From positions 173,467 to 237,466 of the forward strand of contig NZ_JAAGOB010000009.1 of NCBI RefSeq assembly GCF_010550695.1: a stretch of DNA of 64,000 nucleotides, read 5' to 3'. This stretch comes from Phytoactinopolyspora alkaliphila (GTDB lineage: Bacteria > Actinomycetota > Actinomycetes > Jiangellales > Jiangellaceae). Below, piece after piece: positions 17,231-26,290 of the stretch; the first letter of the stretch is position 1, and the number at the start of each line of letters is the position of its first letter. The position numbers were made by a program, and so were the translations under genes. The notes below the pieces were generated by a model. That model ran no database searches. It saw nothing but the letters and a program-made list of their open reading frames with translations, and was not told the DNA's origin.

Positions 17231-18363
17231 CAGAGTTCCCCTCACAGGCGGCGCGAACCGCCGTCGCCGCTGCACTGGCCGAGGATGAGGCGAGCCAGGA
17301 CGTCACCACTGCGTGGAGCGTTCCCGAAGGCCTGGCGGCCGTGGCCGATATCCGCGCCCGGCAAGGCGGCATCGCCAGCGGTCTCCCCGTGGTCGCCGAG
17401 GTCTTCGCCCAGGTCGACCCCGAGGTCACAGTGGAAGCGCTCGTCCCCGACGGCGCCCGGCTGACCGGCGACGATGTCCTGGTACGCCTGTCCGGCTCGG
17501 CGCGCAGCCTGATCACCGGGGAGCGAACGGTGCTGAACTTCCTGCAACGCATGGGCGGCATCGCGACGCTCACCGACCAATACGTCCAGGCCGTGGCCGG
17601 GACCGAGGCGCGCATTCTGGACACCCGCAAGTCGGCGCCGGGCCTGCGCGCCATGGACAAGTACGCGGTGACCGTCGGCGGCGGCCGCAACCACCGGCTC
17701 AACCTCGCGTCGATGGTGCTGCTCAAGGAGAACCACATCGCCGCGGCAGGCGGCGTGACCAACGCGATCGACGCGGTCCGGCGCGGGACGGCGCGCACCG
17801 GGCAGAAGGTGGAGACCGATGTGGAGGTGCAGACCGTGGCGCAGGCCGTTGAGGCCATTAGTGCCGGGGCCCGCTGGATCATGCTCGACAACATGCCGGT
17901 GGCTGACATCGAAATGGTCGTGAAAATCCGGGCCGAGCGGTGCCATGCCCCAGGTAGTGGTCATCGACGCGTGTCAACGGCAGGGCCGGGGCGGCAGCCC
18001 GACCGCTGTTCTCGACGAAGTGTCGTTCACCGACGAGGAGCGATGCCGCATTTCCCGGGAGAACTGGGCACTTCGCACGCCGTCTTCATCCGTGCCACCG
18101 GAGTTGAGCGCGGCCGTCCCTCGTACTCGACTCTCAAAACCCGTGGCACTGAGCACCCGAGGTCGCGTTCCTCGTCCTCGCGCGCCGACCTAGCCGGCCC
18201 AGGACAAGACCTCGTCGGGGAAGTTCCAGCCATTGCTCGACGGTATGCCCGTACCCCGGTCCAGGTTGAACCCAGCCTGATCACACAGACCCTTGCGAAT
18301 ACGTCGATACCAAGTGACCAAAGTCAGCAGCCACGACACGTCGTACAGTCGCCGAGGCGATGA
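17227..18363 (+). pseudogene. nadC: Nicotinate-nucleotide pyrophosphorylase (quinolinate phosphoribosyltransferase), 3'-truncated
   Basis: Residues 1 to about 233 are NadC: QDVTTAWSV, VLNFLQRMGGIATLTDQYV, ILDTRKSAPGLRAMDKYAV, GGGRNHRLNL, LLKENHIAAAGG, ETDVEVQTVAQAVEA and IMLDNMPVADIE. These include the substrate-binding DTRKT-like and KENH blocks. At about 17930 the homology stops, before the terminal barrel strands with the phosphate-binding GNV and SVGALTHS motifs. The frame then runs on to 18363 through unrelated sequence, including a PhzF scrap. NadC makes nicotinate mononucleotide from quinolinate; this copy should be inactive. It is coupled to the HxlR gene. Confidence 0.85.
17945..18150 (+). 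pseudogene. PhzF-family isomerase, N-terminal scrap
   Basis: MPQVVVIDACQRQGRGGSP with TAVLDEVSFTDEERCRI is the N-terminal signature of PhzF-type isomerases (VVDA...GGxPxAVxL). After a one-base shift the next block PGELGTSHAVFI follows in the frame of the preceding nadC remnant. Nothing of the rest of the about 270-residue protein is visible. The segment marks a second deletion endpoint next to nadC. Confidence 0.55.
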
Positions 18364-18373
18364 CGGCAGTGAC

Positions 18374-19394
18374 ATGTTCGTTTTCACCACCGAACGCGGT
18401 CAGCCGGACGGAGTGCAGCTGCTGTCGGCCTTGAAGAGGTTCGCCTTCAACTCGAGACGTCGGGACGATCCCGACCCCGAATCGGTCTCCGAGACATTGC
18501 GCTGGGCGAGCAAAAACACACGACCGGTCTCAGAGCTGGCCGATCGCGCCGTCCTCGAACTCGCTCTCGATACGGCTGGACGGCCAACCGCATGCCCCCA
18601 GCGTGGTGTCCCGATGGCGGAAGATCCTCAACAATGCCGTCGAGTACGCCATCGAACGCAAGATCCTCACCACCAATCCCCTACCGGCGCTCAAATGGAA
18701 ACCACCTCGCACCGTTCAGGCCGTCGACCGCCGCCGCGTCGCCAACCCCGCACAAGCTCGGGCGCTCCTTACAGCCGTAGACACGCGGGCACCACACCTT
18801 GTTGCGTTCTACGCCTGCCTGTACTTCGCCGCCCTGCGGCCAGAAGAAGCTGCCGGGCTCACCAAGCAGAATCTGACCCTGCCAGCTGAGGGTTGGGGCG
18901 AAATCCATCTCGAACGGGCGAAGCCTCACGCTGGCAGCGAGTGGACCAACACCGGCGATGAACGCGACAACCGCCAACTCAAGCAACGCGCTATCGGGGA
19001 GATCCGGACCGTACCGTGCCCGCCGGAACTCACCGCCCTGCTTCACCGCCACATCAAACGGTTCGGCACGACAGCGGACGGGCGACTCTTCGTCGGCGAA
19101 CGCAACACCGACCACCTCCCAGTCCTCACCGTCACCCGAACATGGGCGCGTGCCCGCGAAGCCGTCTTCGGCCACAATGCCGGTACGTCGCATGTCGCGG
19201 CGAGACCCTACGATCTACGCCACGCAGCCGTGTCGACATGGCTCAACGCCGGCGTCCCGGCAACCCAAGTTGCCGAATGGGCCGGGCACTCCGTCGACGT
19301 CCTCCTCGCCACCTACGCCAAGTGCATCGACGGCGACGCAGCGCGCAACCAAGCCAAGATCGAGAACGCTTTGGGCCACGGCCCGGCACGCTAA
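18374..19394 (+). pseudogene. Tyrosine integrase (N-terminally truncated, frameshifted)
   Basis: The core-binding part (ALKRFAFNSRRR, ETLRWASKNTRPVSELAD) is in one frame. A shift near 18577 leads to LDGQPHAPSVVSRWRKILNN and the catalytic domain, which is complete: Arg in AALRPEEAAGL, HxxR-type YDLRHAAVSTWLNAG, GHSVDVLL, and the nucleophile Tyr in ATYAKCIDG. About 100 N-terminal residues (arm-binding) are absent compared with this actinobacterial integrase family. The intact frame 18603-19394 could still be translated. It lies 119 bases from a tRNA-Glu remnant, as expected of an integrase beside its att site. Confidence 0.88.
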
Positions 19395-19466
19395 AACTTA
19401 GACGCGTATTAGACGAGAGCGGCCGTAGAAACCCGTTTTCTGGCCGGAGACAGCCGGACACACGAA

Positions 19467-19506
19467 GAGCGCCCCTCACTCGCGTTTCTGCAGGTGAGGG
19501 GCGCTC
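19467..19506. terminator. Strong hairpin between integrase and tRNA-Glu remnant (copy 2)
   Basis: GAGCGCCCCTCAC (19467-19479) pairs with GTGAGGGGCGCTC (19494-19506) around a 14-base loop. The same hairpin is at 31128-31165. It lies directly after the CCA end of the minus-strand tRNA remnant, so it was probably the terminator of the tRNA gene carried along on the element. Confidence 0.6.
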
Positions 19507-19512
19507 TACCAG

Positions 19513-19565
19513 TGGTAGCCCCGACGGGATTCGAACCCGCGCTACCGCCGATGAGAGACCGGCAT
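19513..19565 (-). repeat. tRNA-Glu 3'-half remnant, copy 2 (att-like)
   Basis: On the minus strand it reads anticodon-arm-like sequence (loop around CTCTCAT, stem changed), then GGTAGCGCGGGTTCGAATC and CCGTCGGGGCTACCA. The T arm and acceptor strand are perfect; the anticodon arm is altered. The 5' half of a tRNA is absent. The flanks also match copy 3: the hairpin on one side, and on the other a diverged segment with the ACTTG, ACGTATT and CACCGTCGT landmarks. This is best read as the boundary between two integrated elements. Confidence 0.8.
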
Positions 19566-19827
19566 ACCCGCGCAAGACGTACCTGCGCTGACCAGCACCG
19601 ACACCCCTTCGACTGGGACGCCTACGAAAACTTGAAAACGTATTGGCGCGTACGGTCGACCGCAACCGGAGACGTCCGGTCACCGTCGTTCATCAGCACG
19701 CCGTAGGCGCGCCGCGCACACAGCACAGCGCGCTTCGGATGCCTGAGCTGCTACAAGGTGGGAACCCGACATCCGTCGGCAGCCGGACCCGGCGGGCAAG
19801 CCCACCAACCCACGCGAAAAGCCTGGG

Positions 19828-21153
19828 TTAGGTCATCTCCGGCATCGTGTCGCCGACGCCCCGCAGTCGGTCCTTGTATGCGACCACCTTCTCGAAAATT
19901 GCGGTGATCCAGTCCACAAAGCGGGGGTCACGCAAGTACTTGCCGCCGACAATCACGGACTTCTTAAACAGATGTGCTGACCCCTCGTACGACAGTTCGT
20001 GGCCTTCAGCGACATGCCTCCATGCCGGATCACGATGCGTCGGGGTAAAACCACGCTCCGCCTCCATTCCCTCTGCACAAAAGATCGCCCGCATATCCGC
20101 CGGCGAGAGGCCCAACTCCTCTTCAAGCTCTTCCGTGGCGACCATCTGGAACATGAAGAAGGGCGGGAACTCGGCATCCATCGGCGCATTCCACAGGATT
20201 GGAACGCCGAACAACCCGGGTTCGGCCAACAACTGCTGAACGCGGCGCCGATTCTCGCGAGCTTGGACACGAGCTTGGTATGCACGCAACCATTGGAGCA
20301 CCATCAGGCCAGCTGCGTGTTCGCCCAGCCGCAGGTTTCCGGCCGTGAGTCGGGGCATTTCCTCGAACGGAATTGCGTCCAATCGACTCGGACCAATTCC
20401 GGTGTGTGTATCTGCTCGCATGATCCGTGCCAATTCTGGGTCACTCGTAAGCGCCACGCCCGCCTCACCGGCGGGGGTGGCTTTCCCCTCCCCTTGTCCC
20501 GACACTGAGGCTGTCGTCGCTCGTGATCGCTCGTAGCGCGCGCCGCCACCGAGAGCGTTGTCGTGGTGCAGCATCACGTCGTACTTCCTCGCCAGCGCGA
20601 CGAACCGATCGATCTCACCGAAAGCGCCGTACATTGTCACCGGAACCAACGCCAGCACACGGTCGGCGTGCTGATCCATGTATTGCTCCGCTGCCGCGGA
20701 GCTCGGTGTGGCGTCACGGCTGGCGTCGATGGGCACGAGAACTATTCGACGTTCGAGATCTGGCGCGAGCCCGGCGAGGACTCCGTAGTGCGCTGATGCG
20801 TGAGTCGTATCCGCGACGAGTACGCGCTCCCTGCCAACGACCCACTGGGGGTCGACGGCTTGTCGCGCGCGGAGCTGTGCCCGGAGACCAACGGCGATAC
20901 CGAGGGTCCCGTTCGGCACGCCAACCCCGTACGCATAGCCGGTCGAATCCGCTACGAGTTGTTCAAGCGTGAGTCGCCACTCTCCGGCTCCGCGACCAAA
21001 TGCGAACCACTGTCCTCCTCGTGTTATCTCGGTGAGGAGTCCAACTTCCAGATCGCCCCTAGGGGGAAAGGTCGGCTCATCTCCCGCCGCCAGCACCGGC
21101 TGGCCGCCGAGAATGGCCGGCAAGGCTGTCCGGCTCACGTCTTCACAACTCAC
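19828..21153 (-). CDS. DegT/DnrJ/EryC1/StrS-type PLP-dependent enzyme
   Basis: 441 residues, fold type I PLP enzyme. PNGTLGIAVGLRAQL (residues about 80-94), HASAHYGVL and DNALGGGARYERSR; the likely PLP lysine is in SGQGEGKATPAGE (about residue 221). The family transfers amino groups to keto-sugars or epimerises them, but this branch often sits in sugar-catabolic operons rather than in antibiotic or LPS clusters. It is the last gene of the seven-gene minus operon, and its start overlaps the dehydratase stop by 4 bases. The precise reaction is unknown. Confidence 0.85.
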   Translation of the reverse strand: MSCEDVSRTALPAILGGQPVLAAGDEPTFPPRGDLEVGLLTEITRGGQWFAFGRGAGEWRLTLEQLVADSTGYAYGVGVPNGTLGIAVGLRAQLRARQAVDPQWVVGRERVLVADTTHASAHYGVLAGLAPDLERRIVLVPIDASRDATPSSAAAEQYMDQHADRVLALVPVTMYGAFGEIDRFVALARKYDVMLHHDNALGGGARYERSRATTASVSGQGEGKATPAGEAGVALTSDPELARIMRADTHTGIGPSRLDAIPFEEMPRLTAGNLRLGEHAAGLMVLQWLRAYQARVQARENRRRVQQLLAEPGLFGVPILWNAPMDAEFPPFFMFQMVATEELEEELGLSPADMRAIFCAEGMEAERGFTPTHRDPAWRHVAEGHELSYEGSAHLFKKSVIVGGKYLRDPRFVDWITAIFEKVVAYKDRLRGVGDTMPEMT

Positions 21154-22289
21154 AGAGTTGGCAAGAGTCGGTGGCCCGGGGCGAATCGATCGAGCGCGAA
21201 CTTATCTAGCCGTACACCGAGTCCCGGGCCTGACGGAACGGCGAGCATACCGTCGTCGTCGAGCCGGAACGGATCCTCGACCAGATCATCGATGTACGCC
21301 GAGCCGGTCTTGTACTCCACCAGCTCGGTGCCCGGTAACGCCGCAGCGAGGTGCAGGTCGGCCGCCAACCCGACCGCAGTGTTCCAGCCGTGCGGGATGA
21401 ACCCGACCGCGAATTCCTCCGCCAGCCACGCCACCCGCCGTGACTCGCTCAACCCGCCGCCCTTCGTCGTGTCAGGCTGCACGATGTCGAACGCGCCACC
21501 AGCGATGAACCGGGCAAAGTCCTGCCTGCGGCTCAACACCTCGCCACCGGAGATCGGAACCCGGGAGACCTGCCGCAGTCGCGCGAATCCGTCGAGGTCG
21601 TCGGGCCGCAGCGCTTCCTCGAACCACGCCACGCCATATCCGGCCAGCATGTCCGCAGTCCGCACCGCCCACGAGTAACCGCGCCGCCAGAACGCGTCGG
21701 AACCGCCGGCGTCGACCGCCAGTAGCGCGTCAGGCCCGACCGCGTCCCTCGCGGCTGCCACGATCCGTTCGTCGACGGTGTCCCGTTCCCGCCCGAAGTT
21801 CCCCCAACCGATTTTGAACGCCGTAAACCCCGCTTCGGCCAGCCGAGTGAGATTGCCAGTGAGCACCGGCTCATCGTCCACCAGCACCGACGCGTACGGG
21901 CGCACCCGCTCGCGATACCGCCCGCCCAGCAACGTGCTGACCGGCAGCCCTGTCACTTGGCCCAGGATGTCCCACATCGCCACGTCGATGCCGCTGATCG
22001 CGTGCGATATCGCGCCGCCACGGCCGAGCCAGAACGTGTTCTCATGCAGCACCTGACTGACCCGATCCGGTTCCCGCGGATCCGCGCCGAGGCACAAGGG
22101 CTCCAATGTCTGCAACGCCGCCCGCACCAACGCTTCGCTGGAGAAGACGCTGCCGACGCCCACCACACCGTCGTCGGTGTGCACAGTGACGAGGGTGTGC
22201 ACGTTGTCGTCCGGATCCAGCTCCTGGGCCCAGCCACCCTTCGGGGTAGCGCCACGCAACCCGGCCGCGCGTATCTCGGTGATCTTCAC
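21150..22289 (-). CDS. Enolase-superfamily (mandelate racemase/muconate lactonizing type) sugar-acid dehydratase
   Basis: 379 residues. N-terminal capping domain, then the barrel with KIGWG (Lys on the second strand), three metal ligands in LLAVDAGGSD, WFEEAL and SGGEVL, DIVQPDTTKGGGLSES, and a His base in FIPHGWNTAVG (about residue 325). This pattern is that of acid-sugar dehydratases such as galactonate or mannonate-type enzymes. It abstracts the alpha proton of an aldonate to give a 2-keto-3-deoxy acid. The operon position between GH13 and DegT-like genes fits catabolism of the imported sugar. Confidence 0.88.
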   Translation of the reverse strand: MKITEIRAAGLRGATPKGGWAQELDPDDNVHTLVTVHTDDGVVGVGSVFSSEALVRAALQTLEPLCLGADPREPDRVSQVLHENTFWLGRGGAISHAISGIDVAMWDILGQVTGLPVSTLLGGRYRERVRPYASVLVDDEPVLTGNLTRLAEAGFTAFKIGWGNFGRERDTVDERIVAAARDAVGPDALLAVDAGGSDAFWRRGYSWAVRTADMLAGYGVAWFEEALRPDDLDGFARLRQVSRVPISGGEVLSRRQDFARFIAGGAFDIVQPDTTKGGGLSESRRVAWLAEEFAVGFIPHGWNTAVGLAADLHLAAALPGTELVEYKTGSAYIDDLVEDPFRLDDDGMLAVPSGPGLGVRLDKFALDRFAPGHRLLPTL

Positions 22290-22297
22290 GATGGTTC

Positions 22298-23980
22298 TCA
22301 GCCCTTCTCGATGTCGATGACGACCGCCTCGTCGGCGGCCAGGTCCAGCTCTCGCCCGATGCGCCCACCGGGTTCGCGACCGACACTCGACACAACGAGT
22401 GTCCCGGCAAAGTCCAGCCTGACGGGCACGGGCTCGGAGGCAAGGTTCAGCAAGATGACCTTGTGGTCATCGCCGGCGCGTCGCTCGTACGCGAGAACGC
22501 GGTGAGCGTCACTGTCAGCAGCGACATCAGGCAGGAAGACGATCTCACCGCGGCGGAGCGCCGGGGACTCGTGCCGCGTGCGCGTCAGCTGCCGGTAGAG
22601 CGATAGCATCGAATCCGGGCGAGACAGCTGTGCCGCCACACTGATCTCTGCGGCGTCGGAGGCCGCAGGCAGCCATAGCCGCTCTTCTGGCGCCGCCGAA
22701 AAGCCACCGTTGACGTCGTCGTTCCACGGCATCGGCGTCCGGACCGGGTCACGGCTGACTCCGCCGGTCGCCCGGGCGAAGTAGTCCCGCTGGCGGTCGA
22801 CCGGCACCGGCCGGTCGGTGAGGCCCAGCTCGTCGCCGTAGAGGAGACAGGGCGTGGCAGCCAGCGTGAGCAACAGAACCGCGGCCACCCGAGCCTGGGC
22901 CGTACCGAGCCGCGTCGCCAGGCGCGCACGGTCATGGTTGCCGAGCGCGACGATGGGCCACGCACCGGGTGGCAGCGCGGCGTACATTCCGTGCAGTTCG
23001 GCGCGGAGGAGGTCGGCGCTCCAGTGGGTCTCCAGCAGCCGGAATGGGAACGGCAAGTGCATTCCCGCCAGGTCGGTGCCGTAGTACTCAGCCCAGTCCT
23101 CCCAGGACATCGCCTCGATCTCGGCGATAGTGACGGTGCCGGGGTACTCGTCGATGACGGCGCGGATCTGTGCCAATGCGTGGTGCGTGTCCGGGTGACG
23201 TCTGTCGTGCAGATGCACCTGGGAGCCGAAGTCGGGGTGCTGCAGGTCGAACGGATTGTGATTCCCGCTGGGAGCCTCGGGATTATCGCGGAACTTCGGG
23301 TCTTTCATCAGCATGTGCGCGACGTCGATCCGGATCCCATCCACGCCCCGGTCCAACCAGAACCGGAGGACATCGAAGAGCGCCTCCCGGACCTCCGGAT
23401 TGCGCCAGTTCAGGTCCGGCTGCTCCTTCAGATGTGAGTGCAGGTAAAACTGGCCCGTCCCGGCGTCCCACTCCCAGACCGATCCGCCGGCTTCGCTCGT
23501 CCAGTTGTTGGGCGGCCCGCCGTCGCGCGGATCACGCCACACGTACCAGTCCCGTTTGGGGTTGGTGCGCGCTGATCGCGACTCGACGAACCAGGGATGC
23601 TGGTCCGATGTGTGGTTGGGGATGTAGTCAACGATGATCCGGATGCCACGCGCATGTGCCTCGCGTAACAGCCGGTCGAACGTTTCGAGCGTGCCGAACG
23701 TCGGCTCCACTTCGGTGTAGTCGGAGACGTCGAAGCCCTGATCGAGCAGGGGTGACCGGTAGAACGGCCCGGTCCAGACCGCGTCCACGCCGAGGGTGTC
23801 GTGCAGGTAGTCGAGCGAGGCGATCAAGCCTTCGAGGTCACCGATGCCGTCGCCGTTGCCGTCGCGGAAGCTGGGCAGGTGGCACTCGTAGATGATGGCC
23901 CCGCGCCACCACGCCTCGGCTGAGGTGGAGGGCGGGAACTGCACGTTGGTGGACGTGGACGTAAACATCGACCTGTCCAT
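22298..23980 (-). CDS. GH13 alpha-glucosidase/amylase-family enzyme
   Basis: About 560 residues. All GH13 landmarks are present: DYIPNHTSDQHPWF, GIRIDVAHM (nucleophile Asp), TIAEIEAM (acid/base Glu), ALGNHDRARL (transition-state Asp) and TPMPWN near the C-terminal beta domain. There is no signal peptide, so it acts on imported oligosaccharide in the cytoplasm (alpha-1,4 or alpha-1,6 linkages). The frame stays open upstream. I prefer ATG 23980, preceded by AAGGAG, but ATG 24010 (ATGA overlap with the upstream stop) is also possible. Confidence 0.9.
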   Translation of the reverse strand: MDRSMFTSTSTNVQFPPSTSAEAWWRGAIIYECHLPSFRDGNGDGIGDLEGLIASLDYLHDTLGVDAVWTGPFYRSPLLDQGFDVSDYTEVEPTFGTLETFDRLLREAHARGIRIIVDYIPNHTSDQHPWFVESRSARTNPKRDWYVWRDPRDGGPPNNWTSEAGGSVWEWDAGTGQFYLHSHLKEQPDLNWRNPEVREALFDVLRFWLDRGVDGIRIDVAHMLMKDPKFRDNPEAPSGNHNPFDLQHPDFGSQVHLHDRRHPDTHHALAQIRAVIDEYPGTVTIAEIEAMSWEDWAEYYGTDLAGMHLPFPFRLLETHWSADLLRAELHGMYAALPPGAWPIVALGNHDRARLATRLGTAQARVAAVLLLTLAATPCLLYGDELGLTDRPVPVDRQRDYFARATGGVSRDPVRTPMPWNDDVNGGFSAAPEERLWLPAASDAAEISVAAQLSRPDSMLSLYRQLTRTRHESPALRRGEIVFLPDVAADSDAHRVLAYERRAGDDHKVILLNLASEPVPVRLDFAGTLVVSSVGREPGGRIGRELDLAADEAVVIDIEKG

Positions 23981-24006
23981 GGGAATTGTTTGCTCCTTCG
24001 GATGAG

Positions 24007-25377
24007 TCATGGGTTGACCTGTTTGAACAGGTGAACACCGGCGTCGACGAGGTCGTCCTCGATTCCCGGATGGAACGGAAGGCGCCCGCAGATCAGGGGC
24101 ACTTCGTAAGCCGGGTATGGGTCTGCCGGCGGCTGGTACGCGTCCCGCGTGGGTGCGTAGCCGAGCCAGCCGTTCGTGGTAGACAGCACCAGGCATTCAT
24201 CCCCCAGGTCAGCCTGTAACCGTCGTTTGATGCCATGGAAAACCTCGAGGTTGTAGCCGAGCAGGGTGATCGGACCGATCCGCAGGGCCTGGCACCACAC
24301 CGGCCCTCCGACGTTGGCGCCGCGCTCGAGACGTTCGATGGTCCCGTTCAGCGAGTTGCGGACGACGGCGGCCGTCGCCTTCTCCGCGGCTACCTGGTCG
24401 GCCGGCGTGGAGTTGATGAGGTGCTGTGCCTCGTCCCGACGCCGACGCAGCTCATCCAGCCTGTGCGGATTCGGCTCGTGCGCAACCTCCGCCATGGCGA
24501 CAGCGATCGGCGCGGCGTCGATCGGTTGTGCGGCGCGAATTCCGTGATCCACGCACTCGGCGAGCTTGCTCCCGAATAGCTCCAGGGCCACCAACGACTC
24601 CGCCGGCGGGCCGTGTGCGTACAGCGGGTTGATGTTTCCAAGCGCTCCCTGCAGGAAGAGACCGGTAGCCCTGGGGTACGCGATCTCGAGAAGGCGCAGC
24701 GCCTCCCCGGGAAAGTCACCGTGAATGGTCGTCGACTGCTCGCAACAAATCACCGGATGGCACGAGTAGTAGACCAGGAATCCGGCGAGTTCCTCGCCGT
24801 GGTCGACGCGGAGCACTCGGACCGAGGTGTCGATGGTGTCCGGCTCCGGCTCGCGCCAGGTCCCCGCCAGCGCCCGCTCATTGGTCAATCCTCGGCGCGG
24901 CAGCATCCGGTTGTAAGCGAAGGCGTCGAGCGGCACCTCGGCATGGCTCACCCTGGCGGGGCGAGCCCCGCTGATCGCATCGAGGCACGCCCGCGCGATC
25001 AGCTCCGGCAGCTGAGCGAGATACACCCGGTCAGGCTCTCCCCAACCATGGTTCTCAACCGCCGCGGGGCCGGAGTGGTTGTGTGTGGCGTGCACCGCGA
25101 CGTCGTCCGCTCGCCATCCGGTGCGCTGGACCGTCAGCGCGACGACGTCGCGCACCTGTTCCGCGCCCAGTCCCATCAGATCGCAGCTCACCAGCAGCCA
25201 GCGTCCCGTGGACGACTCGACCGCCACGGCTCGGGCGTAGATCCGGCCGTGCACGCCGGTGCTCCGCCGGCGCAAGTACGGCCCGAATCCGGCAAGTTCC
25301 ACCCCCACCGGTGGAGTGATGTCCGCACGGCCGAAACCGATCCGCGTGGTCGGCTCCGTCACTCTCGCGTCGATCAT
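24007..25377 (-). CDS. Neutral/alkaline ceramidase-like (Ceramidase_alk family) hydrolase
   Basis: 456 residues: IGFGRADITPPVGVELAGFG at the N-terminus, SCDLMGL, HATHNHSGPA (zinc-binding His pair), HPVICCEQ, HGDFPGEA and LQGALGNINPLY. These are landmarks of the N-terminal domain of neutral/alkaline non-lysosomal ceramidases. There is no signal peptide and it is shorter than true ceramidases. Proteins of this size are common in bacterial sugar operons and probably act on a glycoside or amide substrate, not on ceramide. The gene lies 4 bases after the permease stop and is coupled to the GH13 gene. Confidence 0.8.
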   Translation of the reverse strand: MIDARVTEPTTRIGFGRADITPPVGVELAGFGPYLRRRSTGVHGRIYARAVAVESSTGRWLLVSCDLMGLGAEQVRDVVALTVQRTGWRADDVAVHATHNHSGPAAVENHGWGEPDRVYLAQLPELIARACLDAISGARPARVSHAEVPLDAFAYNRMLPRRGLTNERALAGTWREPEPDTIDTSVRVLRVDHGEELAGFLVYYSCHPVICCEQSTTIHGDFPGEALRLLEIAYPRATGLFLQGALGNINPLYAHGPPAESLVALELFGSKLAECVDHGIRAAQPIDAAPIAVAMAEVAHEPNPHRLDELRRRRDEAQHLINSTPADQVAAEKATAAVVRNSLNGTIERLERGANVGGPVWCQALRIGPITLLGYNLEVFHGIKRRLQADLGDECLVLSTTNGWLGYAPTRDAYQPPADPYPAYEVPLICGRLPFHPGIEDDLVDAGVHLFKQVNP

Positions 25378-25381
25378 GTCG

Positions 25382-26287
25382 TCATCCCTTCGCTACCCCG
25401 GCGAGCAGGCCGCGGACGAAGTGCCGCTGCAGAGCCAGGAAGACGATCATCGGCACGATGACGGACAGCACGGCCGCCGAGGTCAGAATCTCCCAACCGT
25501 TCCCGCGCGATGCCACCAGCTGGCTGACGGCGATCGTCATCGGTGCCACTTCCCGGAAACCGCCGAGGAAGATCAGGGCAATCAGCAGGTCGTTCCAGGT
25601 CCAGACGAACTCGAAGATGGCGAGAGAGGCCAGGGCGGGCCGGGCCACCGGCAGGACCACAGCAAAGAAGGTCTGGCTACGGCTGGCCCCGTCGATCTCG
25701 GCCGCCTCGAACAGTTCCCGCGGAATCGCCGCGAAGAAGTTGTGCAGGAGATACACGGCGAACGGGACGGCATATCCCAAGTGCACGATCCACAGCCCCA
25801 GGAAGCTGCCGGTCAAGTCGAGCGCGTTGAACGCCCGCAACAGCGGGACGAACGTGATCTGGACCGGCACGATAATGAGGGCGACGATGAGCAGGAGCAC
25901 GCCACCGCGGAAACGGAAGCGCATCGAGGCGAGGCCGTACGCGGCCGCCGCCCCCACGACGACGGTCAACAACGTCGCCGGAACCACGATCGCGAGGCTG
26001 TTGAAGAGGCTCAACGCCATCCCGTCGCGACCGAGAACCCGGCCGTAGTTCGCCAAGGTGTAATCGCCGGGCAGGGTGACGGACTCCCACCAGCCGGAGG
26101 ACAGTACGGCCCAGGACGGCCGGAACGAGCTGACCACTAAGCCCAGCAATGGGATCGACCAGATGGCCGTGATGCCCAGGACGACGACATGGACCGGCAC
26201 CCGTCGCAGGCGGGAACCGGCGGCGCCGGATGTCGCGACGACCCTCCGGTTGTCTTTGCTGGCGATCGGGTCGGCATGCGTGACCAC
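25382..26287 (-). CDS. Carbohydrate ABC transporter permease (MalG type)
   Basis: 301 residues with six membrane segments and the EAA loop (RELFEAAEIDGASRSQTFFAVVLPV). The first helix is at about residues 28-48 after a basic N-terminus. It lies 3 bases downstream of its MalF-type partner, forming the membrane channel of the importer whose binding protein is at 27277-28629. The operon encodes no ATPase. Confidence 0.92.
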   Translation of the reverse strand: MVTHADPIASKDNRRVVATSGAAGSRLRRVPVHVVVLGITAIWSIPLLGLVVSSFRPSWAVLSSGWWESVTLPGDYTLANYGRVLGRDGMALSLFNSLAIVVPATLLTVVVGAAAAYGLASMRFRFRGGVLLLIVALIIVPVQITFVPLLRAFNALDLTGSFLGLWIVHLGYAVPFAVYLLHNFFAAIPRELFEAAEIDGASRSQTFFAVVLPVARPALASLAIFEFVWTWNDLLIALIFLGGFREVAPMTIAVSQLVASRGNGWEILTSAAVLSVIVPMIVFLALQRHFVRGLLAGVAKG

Positions 26288-26290
26288 GGC

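Noticed and set aside
17227..18363. Full-length 378-residue nadC
   Set aside because: Family similarity ends near 17930; the last 140 residues are Arg/Ser-rich and overlap a PhzF scrap in another frame.
19513..19565. Possible intact tRNA gene
   Set aside because: Only the 3' half is present. No acceptor 5' strand or D arm pairs with it; the same holds for 11364 and 31173.
24007..25377. True secreted ceramidase
   Set aside because: No signal peptide, shorter than ceramidases, and embedded in a sugar operon; kept only as ceramidase-like.
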